Shown one piece after another: positions 16,529 through 25,469 of a stretch of 64,000 nucleotides of DNA; position 1 is the stretch's first letter; every line of letters begins with the position of its first letter. The notes under the pieces were generated by a model. It saw only the letters and a list, made by a program, of their open reading frames with translations. It was not told the DNA's origin and did not search any database. The DNA lies in the NCBI GenBank assembly GCA_031415055.1, contig JANOQZ010000003.1, forward strand, positions 1-64,000. The letters are read 5' to 3'. This DNA is from JANMOK01 sp031415055. GTDB taxonomy: Bacteria; Pseudomonadota; Alphaproteobacteria; Rhodobacterales; Rhodobacteraceae. Made by a program: the position numbers and the translations under genes.

Positions 16529-17629
16529 TCAGCCGATCCGTCCCCGCACCCCGCCGGTCTGGCCCCGGTCCAGCAGAAGATGATCCGCCAGCACCAGCGC
16601 CATCATCGCCTCGCCCACCGGCACGGCACGGATGCCGACGCAGGGGTCATGCCGCCCCTTTGTGATGATCGTGGTTTCCTCGCCCGATTTGGTGATCGTG
16701 GTTCGTGGGGTCAGGATCGAGGATGTTGGTTTGACGGCAAAACGGCAGACAATGTCTTGGCCGCTCGAAATGCCACCAAGAATACCGCCGGCGTGGTTTG
16801 ACGAAAACACTGGTCCGTCTTTTCCCATGTGAATTTCATCGGCGTTTTGTTCGCCCGTCAGGGTAGCTGCACCCATTCCAGTCCCGATTTCGACGCCCTT
16901 AACCGCGTTGATCGACATCATCGCTGCGGCCAAATCGCTGTCGAGTTTGCCATAAATCGGTGCCCCCAATCCGGCTGGAACGCCGCTTGCCACAACTTCG
17001 ATCACGGCACCAACAGAGTTGCCGGATTTGCGTAATTCATCGAGATAATCTGCCCAAAGTGCCGCCGCCCTAGCATCCGGCGTCCAGAACGGATTGCGTT
17101 CGATTTCGTCCATTTCGAACCGGTCTCGGTCAACTTTATGAACACCCATCTGCACCATGTAGCCCCTTATGCGGATTTGCGGGGCAAGCACTGCCAAAAC
17201 GGCCCTCGCCAGTCCACCAGCGGCCACGCGCGAGGCTGTTTCCCGCGCACTTGATCTGCCACCACCACGATGGTCGTGGTTGCCGTATTTCAGGAAGTAC
17301 GTCAGATCGGCGTGACCGGGGCGAAATTTTTCAAGGTTGTCACCATAATCTTTGGAGCGTTGATCGGTGTTGTGGATCAAAAGCTGCACCGGTGTGCCAG
17401 TGGTTTTGCCGTCAAATACGCCCGAAAGAATCTCAACCGCGTCCGCTTCTTGCCGCTGGGTGGTGAATTTGTTCTGACCCGGTTTGCGTCGATCCAGCCA
17501 ATGCTGCAACATCGCGCTGTCCACTGGAATGTTCGGCGGGCAACCGTCAACGACCGCGCCAATCGCTGGCCCGTGGCTTTCGCCCCAAGTGGTAACCCGA
17601 AACAAATGGCCGAACGTATTCAACGACAT
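16529..17629 (-). CDS. aroC: chorismate synthase
   Basis: Converts EPSP to chorismate with reduced FMN, the last step of the shikimate pathway. At 366 aa it has the usual length. Signatures include GESHGPAIGAVVDGCPP near the N-terminus, GGGRSSARETASRVAAGG in the middle and RHDPCVGIRAVPVGEAM near the end. The last ~150 bp of the gene (about 16529-16680) are visibly more GC-rich than the rest, matching the accessory patch to its left; the protein stays intact across this change. Confidence 0.97.
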   Translation of the reverse strand: MSLNTFGHLFRVTTWGESHGPAIGAVVDGCPPNIPVDSAMLQHWLDRRKPGQNKFTTQRQEADAVEILSGVFDGKTTGTPVQLLIHNTDQRSKDYGDNLEKFRPGHADLTYFLKYGNHDHRGGGRSSARETASRVAAGGLARAVLAVLAPQIRIRGYMVQMGVHKVDRDRFEMDEIERNPFWTPDARAAALWADYLDELRKSGNSVGAVIEVVASGVPAGLGAPIYGKLDSDLAAAMMSINAVKGVEIGTGMGAATLTGEQNADEIHMGKDGPVFSSNHAGGILGGISSGQDIVCRFAVKPTSSILTPRTTITKSGEETTIITKGRHDPCVGIRAVPVGEAMMALVLADHLLLDRGQTGGVRGRIG

Positions 17630-17684
17630 CGCGCACTCCTAGCTGTTGCAGGATTAACCTATGGGTCCGTGCGCGGAAAGCCCC

Positions 17685-18632
17685 CTATTCGGCGGCGATT
17701 TCATTGGGTTGCAAAGCCAGCCTTGTGCCCGCGTTAACATCGGTATTGCCCGAAACGGGTTTATGCCGCGACCGGCCGCCGGTTCGCTCTCGAAAGACAA
17801 TGAACAGCCCGCTCGCTATGATAATACCTGTGCCAATCACCACCCACTTGTCGGGCACTTCGCCAAACCAAAGATAGCCCAACAAAATCGCCCAGATGAT
17901 TTGCGAATATTGTATCGGCGCGACGAACCCGGCAGGTGCGGCGCGATAGGCCGTAATGATGCTAAGCTGCCCGGCGACAACCAAGAAACCGGCCGAAGCC
18001 ATGATCGCTAGGTCGATCAATTCGACGGGGCGATAGACGAAGGGCATGATCCCGGCCATGGCCAGAATTCCGCCGATCATCGGGAACAGGATCAAAACCA
18101 CGCTGCGTTCATTTGGGCCAATCAAGCGCACGATCACCGTGGCGGCGGAGCCAAAGACCGCTGCAACCAATGCGCCGGCATGACCAAGGCCGAAATGCGA
18201 AATACCTGGGCGCAAAACAATGAGCACGCCGATTAGGCCAACAAGGACTGCAATCAATCGCGATGGTCCAATTTTTTCACCCAATAAGGGCACGGCCATG
18301 AGCGTGATGATGAGCGGCGAAGCAAAGATCAGGGCATAAGCCTCTGCCAGCGGCAACAAGGTGAAGGCGGTAAAAGCGCCAGCAGCACCCATCAGGCCAA
18401 GGACCGTGCGTAAAGTAACTAACCAAGGGCGGCGGGGGCGAAAGTTTTCTTCCTTACTATCGGCCATCATCAGCATCGTTGTGGGAATGAAGGCGAAGAG
18501 GTTGGCAAAGAGAATGATCTGAAACACCGAATAGCCCGACCCCAACACTTTGATCAGCGAATCGTGCAAGGCAAATATGGCGAAAGCCAAAAGCGCAAAG
18601 CTGCCGCCGCGCCGCAAGGATTGGCCGTTCAT
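17685..18632 (-). CDS. DMT-superfamily (EamA) permease
   Basis: A 315-aa inner-membrane protein with about ten hydrophobic helices in two EamA repeats (the second includes SAGFLVVAGQLSIITAYRAAP and the IQYSQIIWAILLGYLWFGEVP signature). The substrate is unknown; relatives export amino acids or metabolites. ATG 18632 is preceded by CGGAGAT and is preferred to the ATG at 18674. It is divergent from the thiBPQ riboswitch operon. Confidence 0.88.
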   Translation of the reverse strand: MNGQSLRRGGSFALLAFAIFALHDSLIKVLGSGYSVFQIILFANLFAFIPTTMLMMADSKEENFRPRRPWLVTLRTVLGLMGAAGAFTAFTLLPLAEAYALIFASPLIITLMAVPLLGEKIGPSRLIAVLVGLIGVLIVLRPGISHFGLGHAGALVAAVFGSAATVIVRLIGPNERSVVLILFPMIGGILAMAGIMPFVYRPVELIDLAIMASAGFLVVAGQLSIITAYRAAPAGFVAPIQYSQIIWAILLGYLWFGEVPDKWVVIGTGIIIASGLFIVFRERTGGRSRHKPVSGNTDVNAGTRLALQPNEIAAE

Positions 18633-18761
18633 ACGGGGTGATCTCCGGGGATATTCGATAGCGATCAGCGTCATCTATTCTTTTGCGTCGGCAACCTCAA
18701 TTCCCCATTTCTGGTGAGGCGGCTTGCGTTTGCCAACCGAGCCGCATAGGAAGGAGCAGCC

Positions 18762-18850
18762 TCGGGGGGCCTGTGATCAGGCTGAGATGTTTCAACCGAA
18801 ACGAACCCGTTGAACCTGAACCGGATCATGCCGGCGTAGGGAAGGCGGGT
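18762..18850 (+). ncRNA. TPP (THI-box) riboswitch
   Basis: The conserved THI-box parts occur in order: GGGGGGCC at 18764-18772, GGCTGAGA at 18780-18787, ACCCGTTGAACCTGAACC at 18805-18822, then GGATCATGCCGGCGTAGGGAA at 18822-18842. The element ends about 50 nt before the thiB start. There is no intrinsic terminator between them, so control is probably at translation initiation, as in most proteobacterial TPP switches. Confidence 0.95.
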
Positions 18851-18901
18851 AGCTTTTGGGCTGCCATGTCTCTCCATTACGTCGCAGAATTGGAGGACAA
18901 A

Positions 18902-19903
18902 ATGAAATCCACTTTGCTATCTGCGGCTGTTCTGGGCATTTTTGCCGGAGCAGGAACCGCGCAAGATCGGCCTGAATTGGTGGTCTATACCTATGATAGT
19001 TTCGTTTCGGAATGGGGGCCGGGACCGATCATTGAACCGTTATTTGAGGCCACTTGCGACTGCGACTTGAAACTGGTTCCAGCAGGTGACGGGGCTGCGG
19101 TTTTGTCGCGTTTGCAGCTTGAGGGCCAGCACAGCGACGCCGATGTGGTGTTGGGATTGGATACCAGTATCAGCGGGTCCGCCTTGGCTTCTGGTCTTTT
19201 TACAGCACATGGAATCGCCTTGCCGGAACTAAACCTTCCCGTCGATTGGAACGATCCAATATTCATCCCGTTTGACTGGGGTTATTTTGCCTTTGTCTAT
19301 GACACCACGAGACTATCCCATCCGCCGACCAGTTTCACAGACCTGCGCAACGTGCCGGACAGTTTCAAAATCATCATCGAGGACCCGCGTTCATCGACAC
19401 CGGGGCTGGGTCTCCTCCTTTGGATTAAGCAGGTATTTGGCGACGATGCGGATCAAGTTTGGGCAGACATTGCTCCGAATATCTTGACGGTAACCGCAGG
19501 TTGGTCAGAGGCCTATGGTCTGTTTTTGCAGGGTGAGGCGGATATGGTCTTAAGTTACACCACATCACCTGCCTATCATTTGATTGCCGAATATGACGAT
19601 AGCAAAGCTGCGGCTGCTTTCGTCGAAGGCCACTACATGCAGGTCGAAACCGCAGCGATTCTTAAATCGAGCGACCAACCCGAACTGGCCCGGCAGTTCT
19701 TGGAATTTGTCTTGTCCGACGATTTTCAGGCTGCAATTCCGACGACGAATTGGATGTATCCAGTGCGAATTCCAGTGTCCGGACTGCCGAGTGGTTTTGA
19801 TACCATGATCGTGCCGACGAAATCACTACTCTTTTCCAATGGTGACGCGGCGAATGTGCGTGACGAGGCACTGGCGGAATGGATCGCCGCTTTGGCACGC
19901 TAA
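18902..19903 (+). CDS. thiB: thiamine ABC transporter substrate-binding protein
   Basis: A 333-aa periplasmic protein that binds thiamine or its phosphates. The signal peptide ends near GAGTAQ-D. The mature start LVVYTYDSFVSEWGPGP and the VLSYTTSPAYHLI segment are typical of ThiB. ATG 18902 has TTGGAGGAC 5 nt upstream; the open frame running 73 codons further upstream crosses the riboswitch and is not translated. thiP starts 2 bp after its stop. Expression should fall when TPP is plentiful. Confidence 0.95.
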   Translation: MKSTLLSAAVLGIFAGAGTAQDRPELVVYTYDSFVSEWGPGPIIEPLFEATCDCDLKLVPAGDGAAVLSRLQLEGQHSDADVVLGLDTSISGSALASGLFTAHGIALPELNLPVDWNDPIFIPFDWGYFAFVYDTTRLSHPPTSFTDLRNVPDSFKIIIEDPRSSTPGLGLLLWIKQVFGDDADQVWADIAPNILTVTAGWSEAYGLFLQGEADMVLSYTTSPAYHLIAEYDDSKAAAAFVEGHYMQVETAAILKSSDQPELARQFLEFVLSDDFQAAIPTTNWMYPVRIPVSGLPSGFDTMIVPTKSLLFSNGDAANVRDEALAEWIAALAR

Positions 19904-19905
19904 TA

Positions 19906-21462
19906 ATGGCATCGAACCGCGCCCTTGTTGTCTTGGGCTGGACAGCCTTGGCTCTGATTACATCAGTTAGCTTCGGCTCGGTTTTGGCAGTAGCTTTCGT
20001 GGGCGACTGGAACCACGGTTTTCCAATAGGCGCATTAAGTTCGCTGCGTTTTACACTGTTGCAAGCCGGAATATCGGCCGTGATATGCGTCGTTTTGGCC
20101 GTGCCACTTTCCCGCGCATTGGCTTGCAGAAGTTTTGTCGGACGCCGCAGTTTGGTCACGCTGCTCGGCGTTCCGTTTCTTTTGCCCGCATTGGTTGCCG
20201 TTTTGGGGCTTCTCTCAATATTCGGGCGATCAGGACCGGTTAGCGGTGCTTTGGTGTATTTTGGTTTTCAACCCCTCAACATTTACGGCCTGCCCGGAAT
20301 TTTACTGGTACATTTTTTTTTCAATTTGCCGCTGGTCACGCGGCTGATTTTGCAAGGTTGGTCCGATATTCCGAGCGAGCAGTTTCGTTTGGCCGCCCAG
20401 CTGGATATGCGCGGCGCAAACTTTTTTTGGAGCTTGGAGTGGCCCATGTTAAGGCGCGTTTTGCCGGGCGCATTTCTGTTGGTATTTCTTCTCTGCACCA
20501 CAAGTTTCGCTGTCGTATTGACGATGGGCGGCGGTCCGAAGGCGACAACTTTGGAATTAGCCATTTTTCAGGCCCTGAGGTTCGATTTTGATTTGAGCGC
20601 AGCGGCGCAACTTGCTTTTTTGCAAGTATTGGTTTGCGGCTTTTCGGTACTTGCGGTTGCCTTGGTTCAAGGCAAAAGTGCCTTCGGCACCACGCTAGGA
20701 AGCTTTCACAATCGATCGGACGGTGACGGAACTTGGCGACTGATTGCTGACTGCGTGACTATCATCGCTGCAAGCGCGTTCCTTTTTCTCCCAATCATTT
20801 CCATCCTGTTCACGGGCCTACCCGCACTGATTTCTGGGTTACCAAACAGCGTTTGGCTGGCAACATTTCGATCGTTGCTGGTTGCACTGACTTCCTCGGT
20901 TTTGACGGTTTTCTTTAGCCTAGTCATTGCGCAAATGCTCAATACTCGCCAAGACTTGAAGACCCGATTTGCCGAGATTGCCAGTTACTTACCGCTGGCA
21001 ATTTCGCCGTTTGTCATGGGCACCGGCCTGTTCATTATGATAAATCCTTTCGCCGATCCGTTCGCTTTGGCTCTGGTGGTCACGGTGATCGTCAATACGT
21101 GCCTGTGCATTCCATTGGCCCTGCGCGGGTTGATTCCGGCATTCGCCAAGGCTCGACAGAGATATGGGCGACTGGCACTGTCGCTGGATTTGCACGGCTG
21201 GACGGCATTTCGCGTGGCATTCTGGCCCGAAATCAAGCAACCGGTGCGGTTTTCTGCAGCAATTACTGCGGCTTTGTCGATGGGCGACCTTGGTGTCATC
21301 GCGCTGTTTGCAACGCCTGACGGCGGAACTTTGCCGCTGTTGATGCAACGATTGTTGGCGTCCTATCAGATGGACGCGGCGGCCGGCGTGGCGGCACTGC
21401 TTTTAATCCTGTCGTTTGGATTGTTCTGGTTCATTGATCGAGGCGTGCGAATTGGGCATTGA
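19906..21462 (+). CDS. thiP: thiamine ABC transporter permease
   Basis: A 518-aa inner-membrane permease with two fused MetI-like halves, about twelve hydrophobic segments in all. Both halves carry EAA-type loops (around AAQLDMRGANFFWSLEWP and ALSLDLHGWTAFRVAFWP). This fused architecture is that of ThiP/FbpB permeases. It lies between thiB (2-bp gap) and thiQ (11-bp overlap) behind the TPP riboswitch, which fixes the substrate as thiamine. Confidence 0.94.
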   Translation: MASNRALVVLGWTALALITSVSFGSVLAVAFVGDWNHGFPIGALSSLRFTLLQAGISAVICVVLAVPLSRALACRSFVGRRSLVTLLGVPFLLPALVAVLGLLSIFGRSGPVSGALVYFGFQPLNIYGLPGILLVHFFFNLPLVTRLILQGWSDIPSEQFRLAAQLDMRGANFFWSLEWPMLRRVLPGAFLLVFLLCTTSFAVVLTMGGGPKATTLELAIFQALRFDFDLSAAAQLAFLQVLVCGFSVLAVALVQGKSAFGTTLGSFHNRSDGDGTWRLIADCVTIIAASAFLFLPIISILFTGLPALISGLPNSVWLATFRSLLVALTSSVLTVFFSLVIAQMLNTRQDLKTRFAEIASYLPLAISPFVMGTGLFIMINPFADPFALALVVTVIVNTCLCIPLALRGLIPAFAKARQRYGRLALSLDLHGWTAFRVAFWPEIKQPVRFSAAITAALSMGDLGVIALFATPDGGTLPLLMQRLLASYQMDAAAGVAALLLILSFGLFWFIDRGVRIGH

Positions 21463-22147
21463 ACTGGACCACATCTTGTTGCGATTGGGCCAGTTTCAAT
21501 TGACGGCGGACTTGCAGTTTGCTTCGGCAACAACGACAGCCCTTATCGGAGCCTCGGGTAGTGGCAAAAGCACAATCTTGGCGGCTATTGCGGGGTTCAT
21601 CGAATTGCAATCCGGCTCCATCCGATTAGACGGTAAGGACATGCAAAATGTGCCGCCCGGTCAGCGCCCGGTGACGATGCTGTTTCAGGACTACAACTTA
21701 TTTCCCCATCTCAGTGTCGCGCAAAACGTCGGACTGGGATTGAAACCAAGTCTTCGGTTGAACAAGGACGAATTGGGTTTGGTCAAGGATGCTTTAGCCC
21801 GAGTCGATCTGGCAGGACTTGGCAATCGTTTGCCTGCGCAACTTTCAGGCGGTCAGGCGGGCCGTGTGGCGCTCGCCCGTGCCTTGTTACGCAAAAGGCC
21901 GGTATTGCTGCTGGATGAGCCTTTCGCCGCTCTAGGCCCTGCCCAACGCAGCGAGATGCTCGATTTGGTTTCGCAGGTGCAGGTCGAGAAGTCGTTGACG
22001 GTTCTGTTGGTAACGCACTTGCCAGAAGACGCTGCGAGGATTGCTTCCTTCGCATCCGTCGTTGCAAACGGCACTGTCACCAAGCCCGTTGCAACTGCAC
22101 AATTGTTCGCCGATCCGCCGCCAGCACTGCGCGACTATTTAGGCTGA
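21452..22147 (+). CDS. thiQ: thiamine ABC transporter ATP-binding protein
   Basis: A 231-aa ATPase with Walker A GASGSGKS, a shortened signature LSGGQAGRVALAR and Walker B VLLLDEPFAALG, as in ThiQ. The best start is the TTG at 21452, with GAGGCG upstream and an 11-bp overlap with thiP. No ATG is available near the expected N-terminus; the frame upstream of 21452 would only extend into thiP. It converges on petC with a 7-bp gap. Confidence 0.93.
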   Translation: MGIELDHILLRLGQFQLTADLQFASATTTALIGASGSGKSTILAAIAGFIELQSGSIRLDGKDMQNVPPGQRPVTMLFQDYNLFPHLSVAQNVGLGLKPSLRLNKDELGLVKDALARVDLAGLGNRLPAQLSGGQAGRVALARALLRKRPVLLLDEPFAALGPAQRSEMLDLVSQVQVEKSLTVLLVTHLPEDAARIASFASVVANGTVTKPVATAQLFADPPPALRDYLG

Positions 22148-22154
22148 AACCGCG

Positions 22155-22955
22155 CTAGGCCGCTTTGCGTTTGATCGGTGCCCAAAGTCGTTTGTTGGTC
22201 AGGTATAGCAAGGCCGCCAACAGCCCCAAGAAAAAGAAAGCGACGAAACCAAAGTGTTTACGCGCCATCATCTTGGGCTCGGCGGTCCACATCAGAAATG
22301 ATGCCACATCCATTGACATGGTTTCTACAGTTGCGGGAACTTCGTTCGCATACGTCACCTTGTCGGCTTCGAGCGGCGGCGGCATCTTGATCCAGCCGCC
22401 CGGGAAGGCCGTATTCTCATAGTAAGTTTCGCCCGCTTCCTCTTTTTCCTTGCCGGTATAGCCCGTCAAAATTGCGTTGATATATTCCGGACCACCCATA
22501 CCTTTGAAAAATTGATTGATTCCCGTACCGCTTGGACCGTGGAACCCTGCCCGGCCTTTGGCCATCAGGCTTAAGTCCGGTGCACCGGCTTCGGTATTGG
22601 CAAGGAATTTGTCGGAAGGAATTCCGGGTCGGGGTTCGCCGGTGTCAGCATCGGAAATCTCGAACTGGGCTGCGTAAGCCTTCACTTCGGCGGTGCCAAA
22701 CTCTGGTCCGCCTTCGTCACCAAGATTTCTGAAGGCGACATATTTCAACCCGTGGCACGCTGCACAAACTTCGGTGTAAACCTGCAACCCCCGCTGGAGC
22801 TGGTGTTGGTTGAACTTGCCAAACGGACCCTCGTGGGCAAAAGCCACGTCGGGGATTGCCGATTCATGTGACATTGAAGAATTCTCTTCTTGCCCCAGCG
22901 CGGATCCGGCGAAGCCGAGAACAAGCATTGCGGCGAAGATGTTTTTTGCGATCAT
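22155..22955 (-). CDS. petC: cytochrome c1 of the bc1 complex
   Basis: The haem c subunit of ubiquinol-cytochrome c oxidoreductase, 266 aa. A cleavable signal ends near SALGQ, and the haem site is Cys64-Ala-Ala-Cys67-His68. A C-terminal membrane anchor (about residues 238-257) is followed by a basic tail KRLWAPIKRKAA. The GGWIKMPPPL segment probably holds the axial methionine. ATG 22955 (AGGA upstream) is preferred over the GTG at 22973. It is the last gene of petABC. Confidence 0.95.
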   Translation of the reverse strand: MIAKNIFAAMLVLGFAGSALGQEENSSMSHESAIPDVAFAHEGPFGKFNQHQLQRGLQVYTEVCAACHGLKYVAFRNLGDEGGPEFGTAEVKAYAAQFEISDADTGEPRPGIPSDKFLANTEAGAPDLSLMAKGRAGFHGPSGTGINQFFKGMGGPEYINAILTGYTGKEKEEAGETYYENTAFPGGWIKMPPPLEADKVTYANEVPATVETMSMDVASFLMWTAEPKMMARKHFGFVAFFFLGLLAALLYLTNKRLWAPIKRKAA

Positions 22956-22973
22956 CTTATTCTTTTCCTGCAC

Positions 22974-24257
22974 TTATTCAGCCGGGGTCGGCGGGTAATG
23001 GGAGTCAAAGTCGTCGGCAATAGTTTTGGGCTGATCCAATGGTGTTTCGGTGACGCCAAGCAATGGCAGGATCACCAAGAAATAGGCGAACCAGTAGATC
23101 GCGCCAAGCAGCGAAATAAGTGGCACCAGACCTTCGGCCGGTTGTGACCCGCACCACATCAGGACGATGAAGTCGATCACCAGTAGCCAGAACCAGTATT
23201 TGAACTGCGGGCGGTATCGGCCCGAACGCACCCGGCTGGTATCGAGCCAGGGAACCAACGCCATGACAAGGATGGACCCGAACATCGCCAATACGCCAAG
23301 GAACTTGGCTTCGAGGAACAAGATATCAAAGGTGATACCCCGTAAGATGGCGTAGAACGGCAGGAAGTACCATTCGGGCACAATATGCTGCGGCGTGGAA
23401 AGCGGGTTGGCTTCAACATAGTTGACCGGATCACCGAAATAGTTCGGCATAAAGCCGACGATGGCAACAAATACGACCAAGATCACCACCAACCAGAATA
23501 CGTCTTTGATGACATAATAGGGCCAGAACGGCACCGTGTCTTTTTCGGCAACAGCTTTGGAGTCGCGCCGGACCTCAACGCCTGTCGGGTTGTTGTTGCC
23601 AGTTGTGTGGAAAGCCCAGACATGAACAATGACGAGGCCTGCAATGACAAACGGAAGCAAGTAGTGCAGCGAGAAAAAGCGGTTCAACGTCGCGTTGTCG
23701 ACCGAAGGTCCGCCCAGCAACCAAGTCTGGATCGTTTCGCCAATGCCGGGAATTGCGCCAAATAGGCCGGTAATCACCGTTGCGCCCCAGAACGACATCT
23801 GGCCCCAAGGTAACACGTAACCCATGAACGCGGTTGCCATCATCAACAAGTAAATCAGCATACCGATGATCCAAGTCACCTCACGAGGGGCCTTGTAGGA
23901 GCCGTAGTAGAGGCCACGGAAGATGTGGATGTAGACAGCAAAAAAGAACAACGACGCGCCATTCATATGAAGATAGCGCAGCGCCCAGCCGCCGTTCACG
24001 TCGCGCATGATGTGTTCAATCGAGGCGAAAGCCTGATCGACGTGCGGGGTGTAGTGCATCGCCAAGACGATGCCGGTGACAATTTGAAGCACAAGGCAAA
24101 ATGCCAGAACGATGCCGAATATCCACCACCAATTCAGGTTTTTTGGGGTGGGAATCACCAGCGTCGAATAGATGAGGCCGACAACGGGAAGCCTTGAATT
24201 CAGCCATTTTTCGAAACCGGACTTCGGCTCGTAAGAGTCGTGTGGGATGCCGCCCAT
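22974..24257 (-). CDS. petB: cytochrome b of the bc1 complex
   Basis: The 427-aa membrane subunit that carries haems bL and bH and the Qo and Qi sites. Typical segments are GIVLAMHYTPHVDQAFASIEHI, the MGYVLPWGQMSFWGATVI helix and the Qo-site PEWYFLPFYAILR (PEWY intact). It lies 4 bp after petA and is followed directly by petC, in the conserved order petA-petB-petC. Confidence 0.97.
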   Translation of the reverse strand: MGGIPHDSYEPKSGFEKWLNSRLPVVGLIYSTLVIPTPKNLNWWWIFGIVLAFCLVLQIVTGIVLAMHYTPHVDQAFASIEHIMRDVNGGWALRYLHMNGASLFFFAVYIHIFRGLYYGSYKAPREVTWIIGMLIYLLMMATAFMGYVLPWGQMSFWGATVITGLFGAIPGIGETIQTWLLGGPSVDNATLNRFFSLHYLLPFVIAGLVIVHVWAFHTTGNNNPTGVEVRRDSKAVAEKDTVPFWPYYVIKDVFWLVVILVVFVAIVGFMPNYFGDPVNYVEANPLSTPQHIVPEWYFLPFYAILRGITFDILFLEAKFLGVLAMFGSILVMALVPWLDTSRVRSGRYRPQFKYWFWLLVIDFIVLMWCGSQPAEGLVPLISLLGAIYWFAYFLVILPLLGVTETPLDQPKTIADDFDSHYPPTPAE

Positions 24258-24261
24258 CTGA

Positions 24262-24834
24262 TTATTCTCCGTCTTTGCCGAGTTTGATGACCAGATCGGA
24301 CACGAAAGCCGCTACTGGAATATCCAAGTTTCTTGGTGCTGGACCTTTGCGTATGCGACCAGCGGTATCGTAGTGTGATCCATGACAGGGGCAGAACCAA
24401 CCGCCAAAGTCGCCAGCGTCGCCAAGCGGTATGCAGCCAAGATGCGTGCAGACACCCATCATTACCAGCCATTTGCCATCGGCATCAATCGTGCGATTCG
24501 CGTCGGATGCATCGGCTGTGGGATCAAGGTTGTCGTTCTCTGCCGTCATGTCGCGCAGTTCATTTATGTCAACAGCGCGCCCGGCAGCAATTTCCTCGTC
24601 TGTCCGATGGCGAATGAACACAGGCTTGCCCCGCCATTTAACCGTCAACTGGGTGCCAGGTTCTAAGGTAGTAACATCGACCTCTTTGGTGGCAACGGCC
24701 AGCACATCCGCACTTGGGTTCATTTGATTGACAAGCGGCCAAACGGCTGCGCCGGTGGCCACAGCACCCGCCGCGGCCGTGGCGACATACAAGAAATCGC
24801 GACGCGATCCTGATTGATCTTCGGCGTGGGACAC
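24262..24834 (-). CDS. petA: Rieske iron-sulfur subunit of the bc1 complex
   Basis: A 190-aa protein. A Tat-type N-terminus, SRRDFL at residues 10-15, is followed by one uncleaved membrane helix. The 2Fe-2S ligands are Cys129, His131, Cys148 and His151, with Cys134 and Cys150 for the disulfide (CTHLGC and CPCHGSH). I chose the GTG at 24834, which has GAGGGAG 6 nt upstream; the open frame reaches back to 24879 without a ribosome site. It is the first gene of petABC, divergent from trmL. Confidence 0.95.
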   Translation of the reverse strand: MSHAEDQSGSRRDFLYVATAAAGAVATGAAVWPLVNQMNPSADVLAVATKEVDVTTLEPGTQLTVKWRGKPVFIRHRTDEEIAAGRAVDINELRDMTAENDNLDPTADASDANRTIDADGKWLVMMGVCTHLGCIPLGDAGDFGGWFCPCHGSHYDTAGRIRKGPAPRNLDIPVAAFVSDLVIKLGKDGE

Positions 24835-24982
24835 GTTCTTCTCCCTCTTGCGCCCAGATCGTTGCGGGCTGACATTCACGGATGCTCAAGTTGGAGCACA
24901 GTTGCGCGAGGAATAACGTGATGTTTCGTCGGGGTCCAGCGGACTTTAGGACGCAGTGCAAGCAATTCTACTGGATTATTTT

Positions 24983-25426
24983 ATGGCGATAAGACTTGCG
25001 GCTTTTGAACCCGATCTTGCCCCCAATTTGGGGGCAATGGTGCGGCTTGCCGCGTGCACCGGCGTTGGATTGGATATTGTTGAACCTTGCGGGTTTCCGT
25101 TTTCGCTCAAAGTTCTGCGCCATCAGGCGCTGGATTATGGCGACAAGGCTGACATCAGACGCCACGACGATTGGAAAAGTTTTGATCCGTGTGGCCGCAT
25201 CATATTGTTGAGCACAAGTGGCAGTGTCCCAATCTGGGACTTTCGCTTTGAAAGCGACGACACGTTGCTGCTAGGAAGGGAATCAGCCGGGGTTCCAAGC
25301 GACGTGCGGGCGACAGTGGACGCGATTGTCACAATTCCGATGCCCGGGATGGGCCGATCCTTGAACGTCGCCATGGCGGCAGCAATCGCGTTATATGAAG
25401 CACTTCGCCAAACTAGGACTGCGTAA
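24983..25426 (+). CDS. trmL: tRNA (cytidine(34)-2'-O)-methyltransferase
   Basis: A 147-aa SPOUT-fold methyltransferase that modifies the wobble base of tRNA-Leu. The deep trefoil knot motifs are present: FEPDLAPNLGAMVRLAAC near the start, LLLGRESAGVP, then IPMPGMGRSLNVAMAAAIALYE. ATG 24983 gives the usual N-terminus. It shares a 147-bp divergent region with petA. The stop overlaps the T-tract of a terminator that serves the opposite strand. Confidence 0.92.
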   Translation: MAIRLAAFEPDLAPNLGAMVRLAACTGVGLDIVEPCGFPFSLKVLRHQALDYGDKADIRRHDDWKSFDPCGRIILLSTSGSVPIWDFRFESDDTLLLGRESAGVPSDVRATVDAIVTIPMPGMGRSLNVAMAAAIALYEALRQTRTA

Positions 25427-25456
25427 AAAAAAGCGGGGGCCGAAGCCCCCACCCGC
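25425..25456 (-). terminator. intrinsic terminator of the VPLPA-CTERM gene
   Basis: On the minus strand a GC stem, GGGGGC-TTCG-GCCCCC (a stable UUCG tetraloop), is followed by GC and eight T residues (25432-25425). It lies 14 bp beyond the stop of the gene at 25470. Confidence 0.9.
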
Positions 25457-25469
25457 ATCCTGCCGAGTT

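Noticed and set aside
18683..18901. A 73-codon N-terminal extension of thiB
   Set aside because: It runs through the TPP riboswitch and lacks a signal peptide; the signal peptide begins at ATG 18902 with a strong ribosome site.
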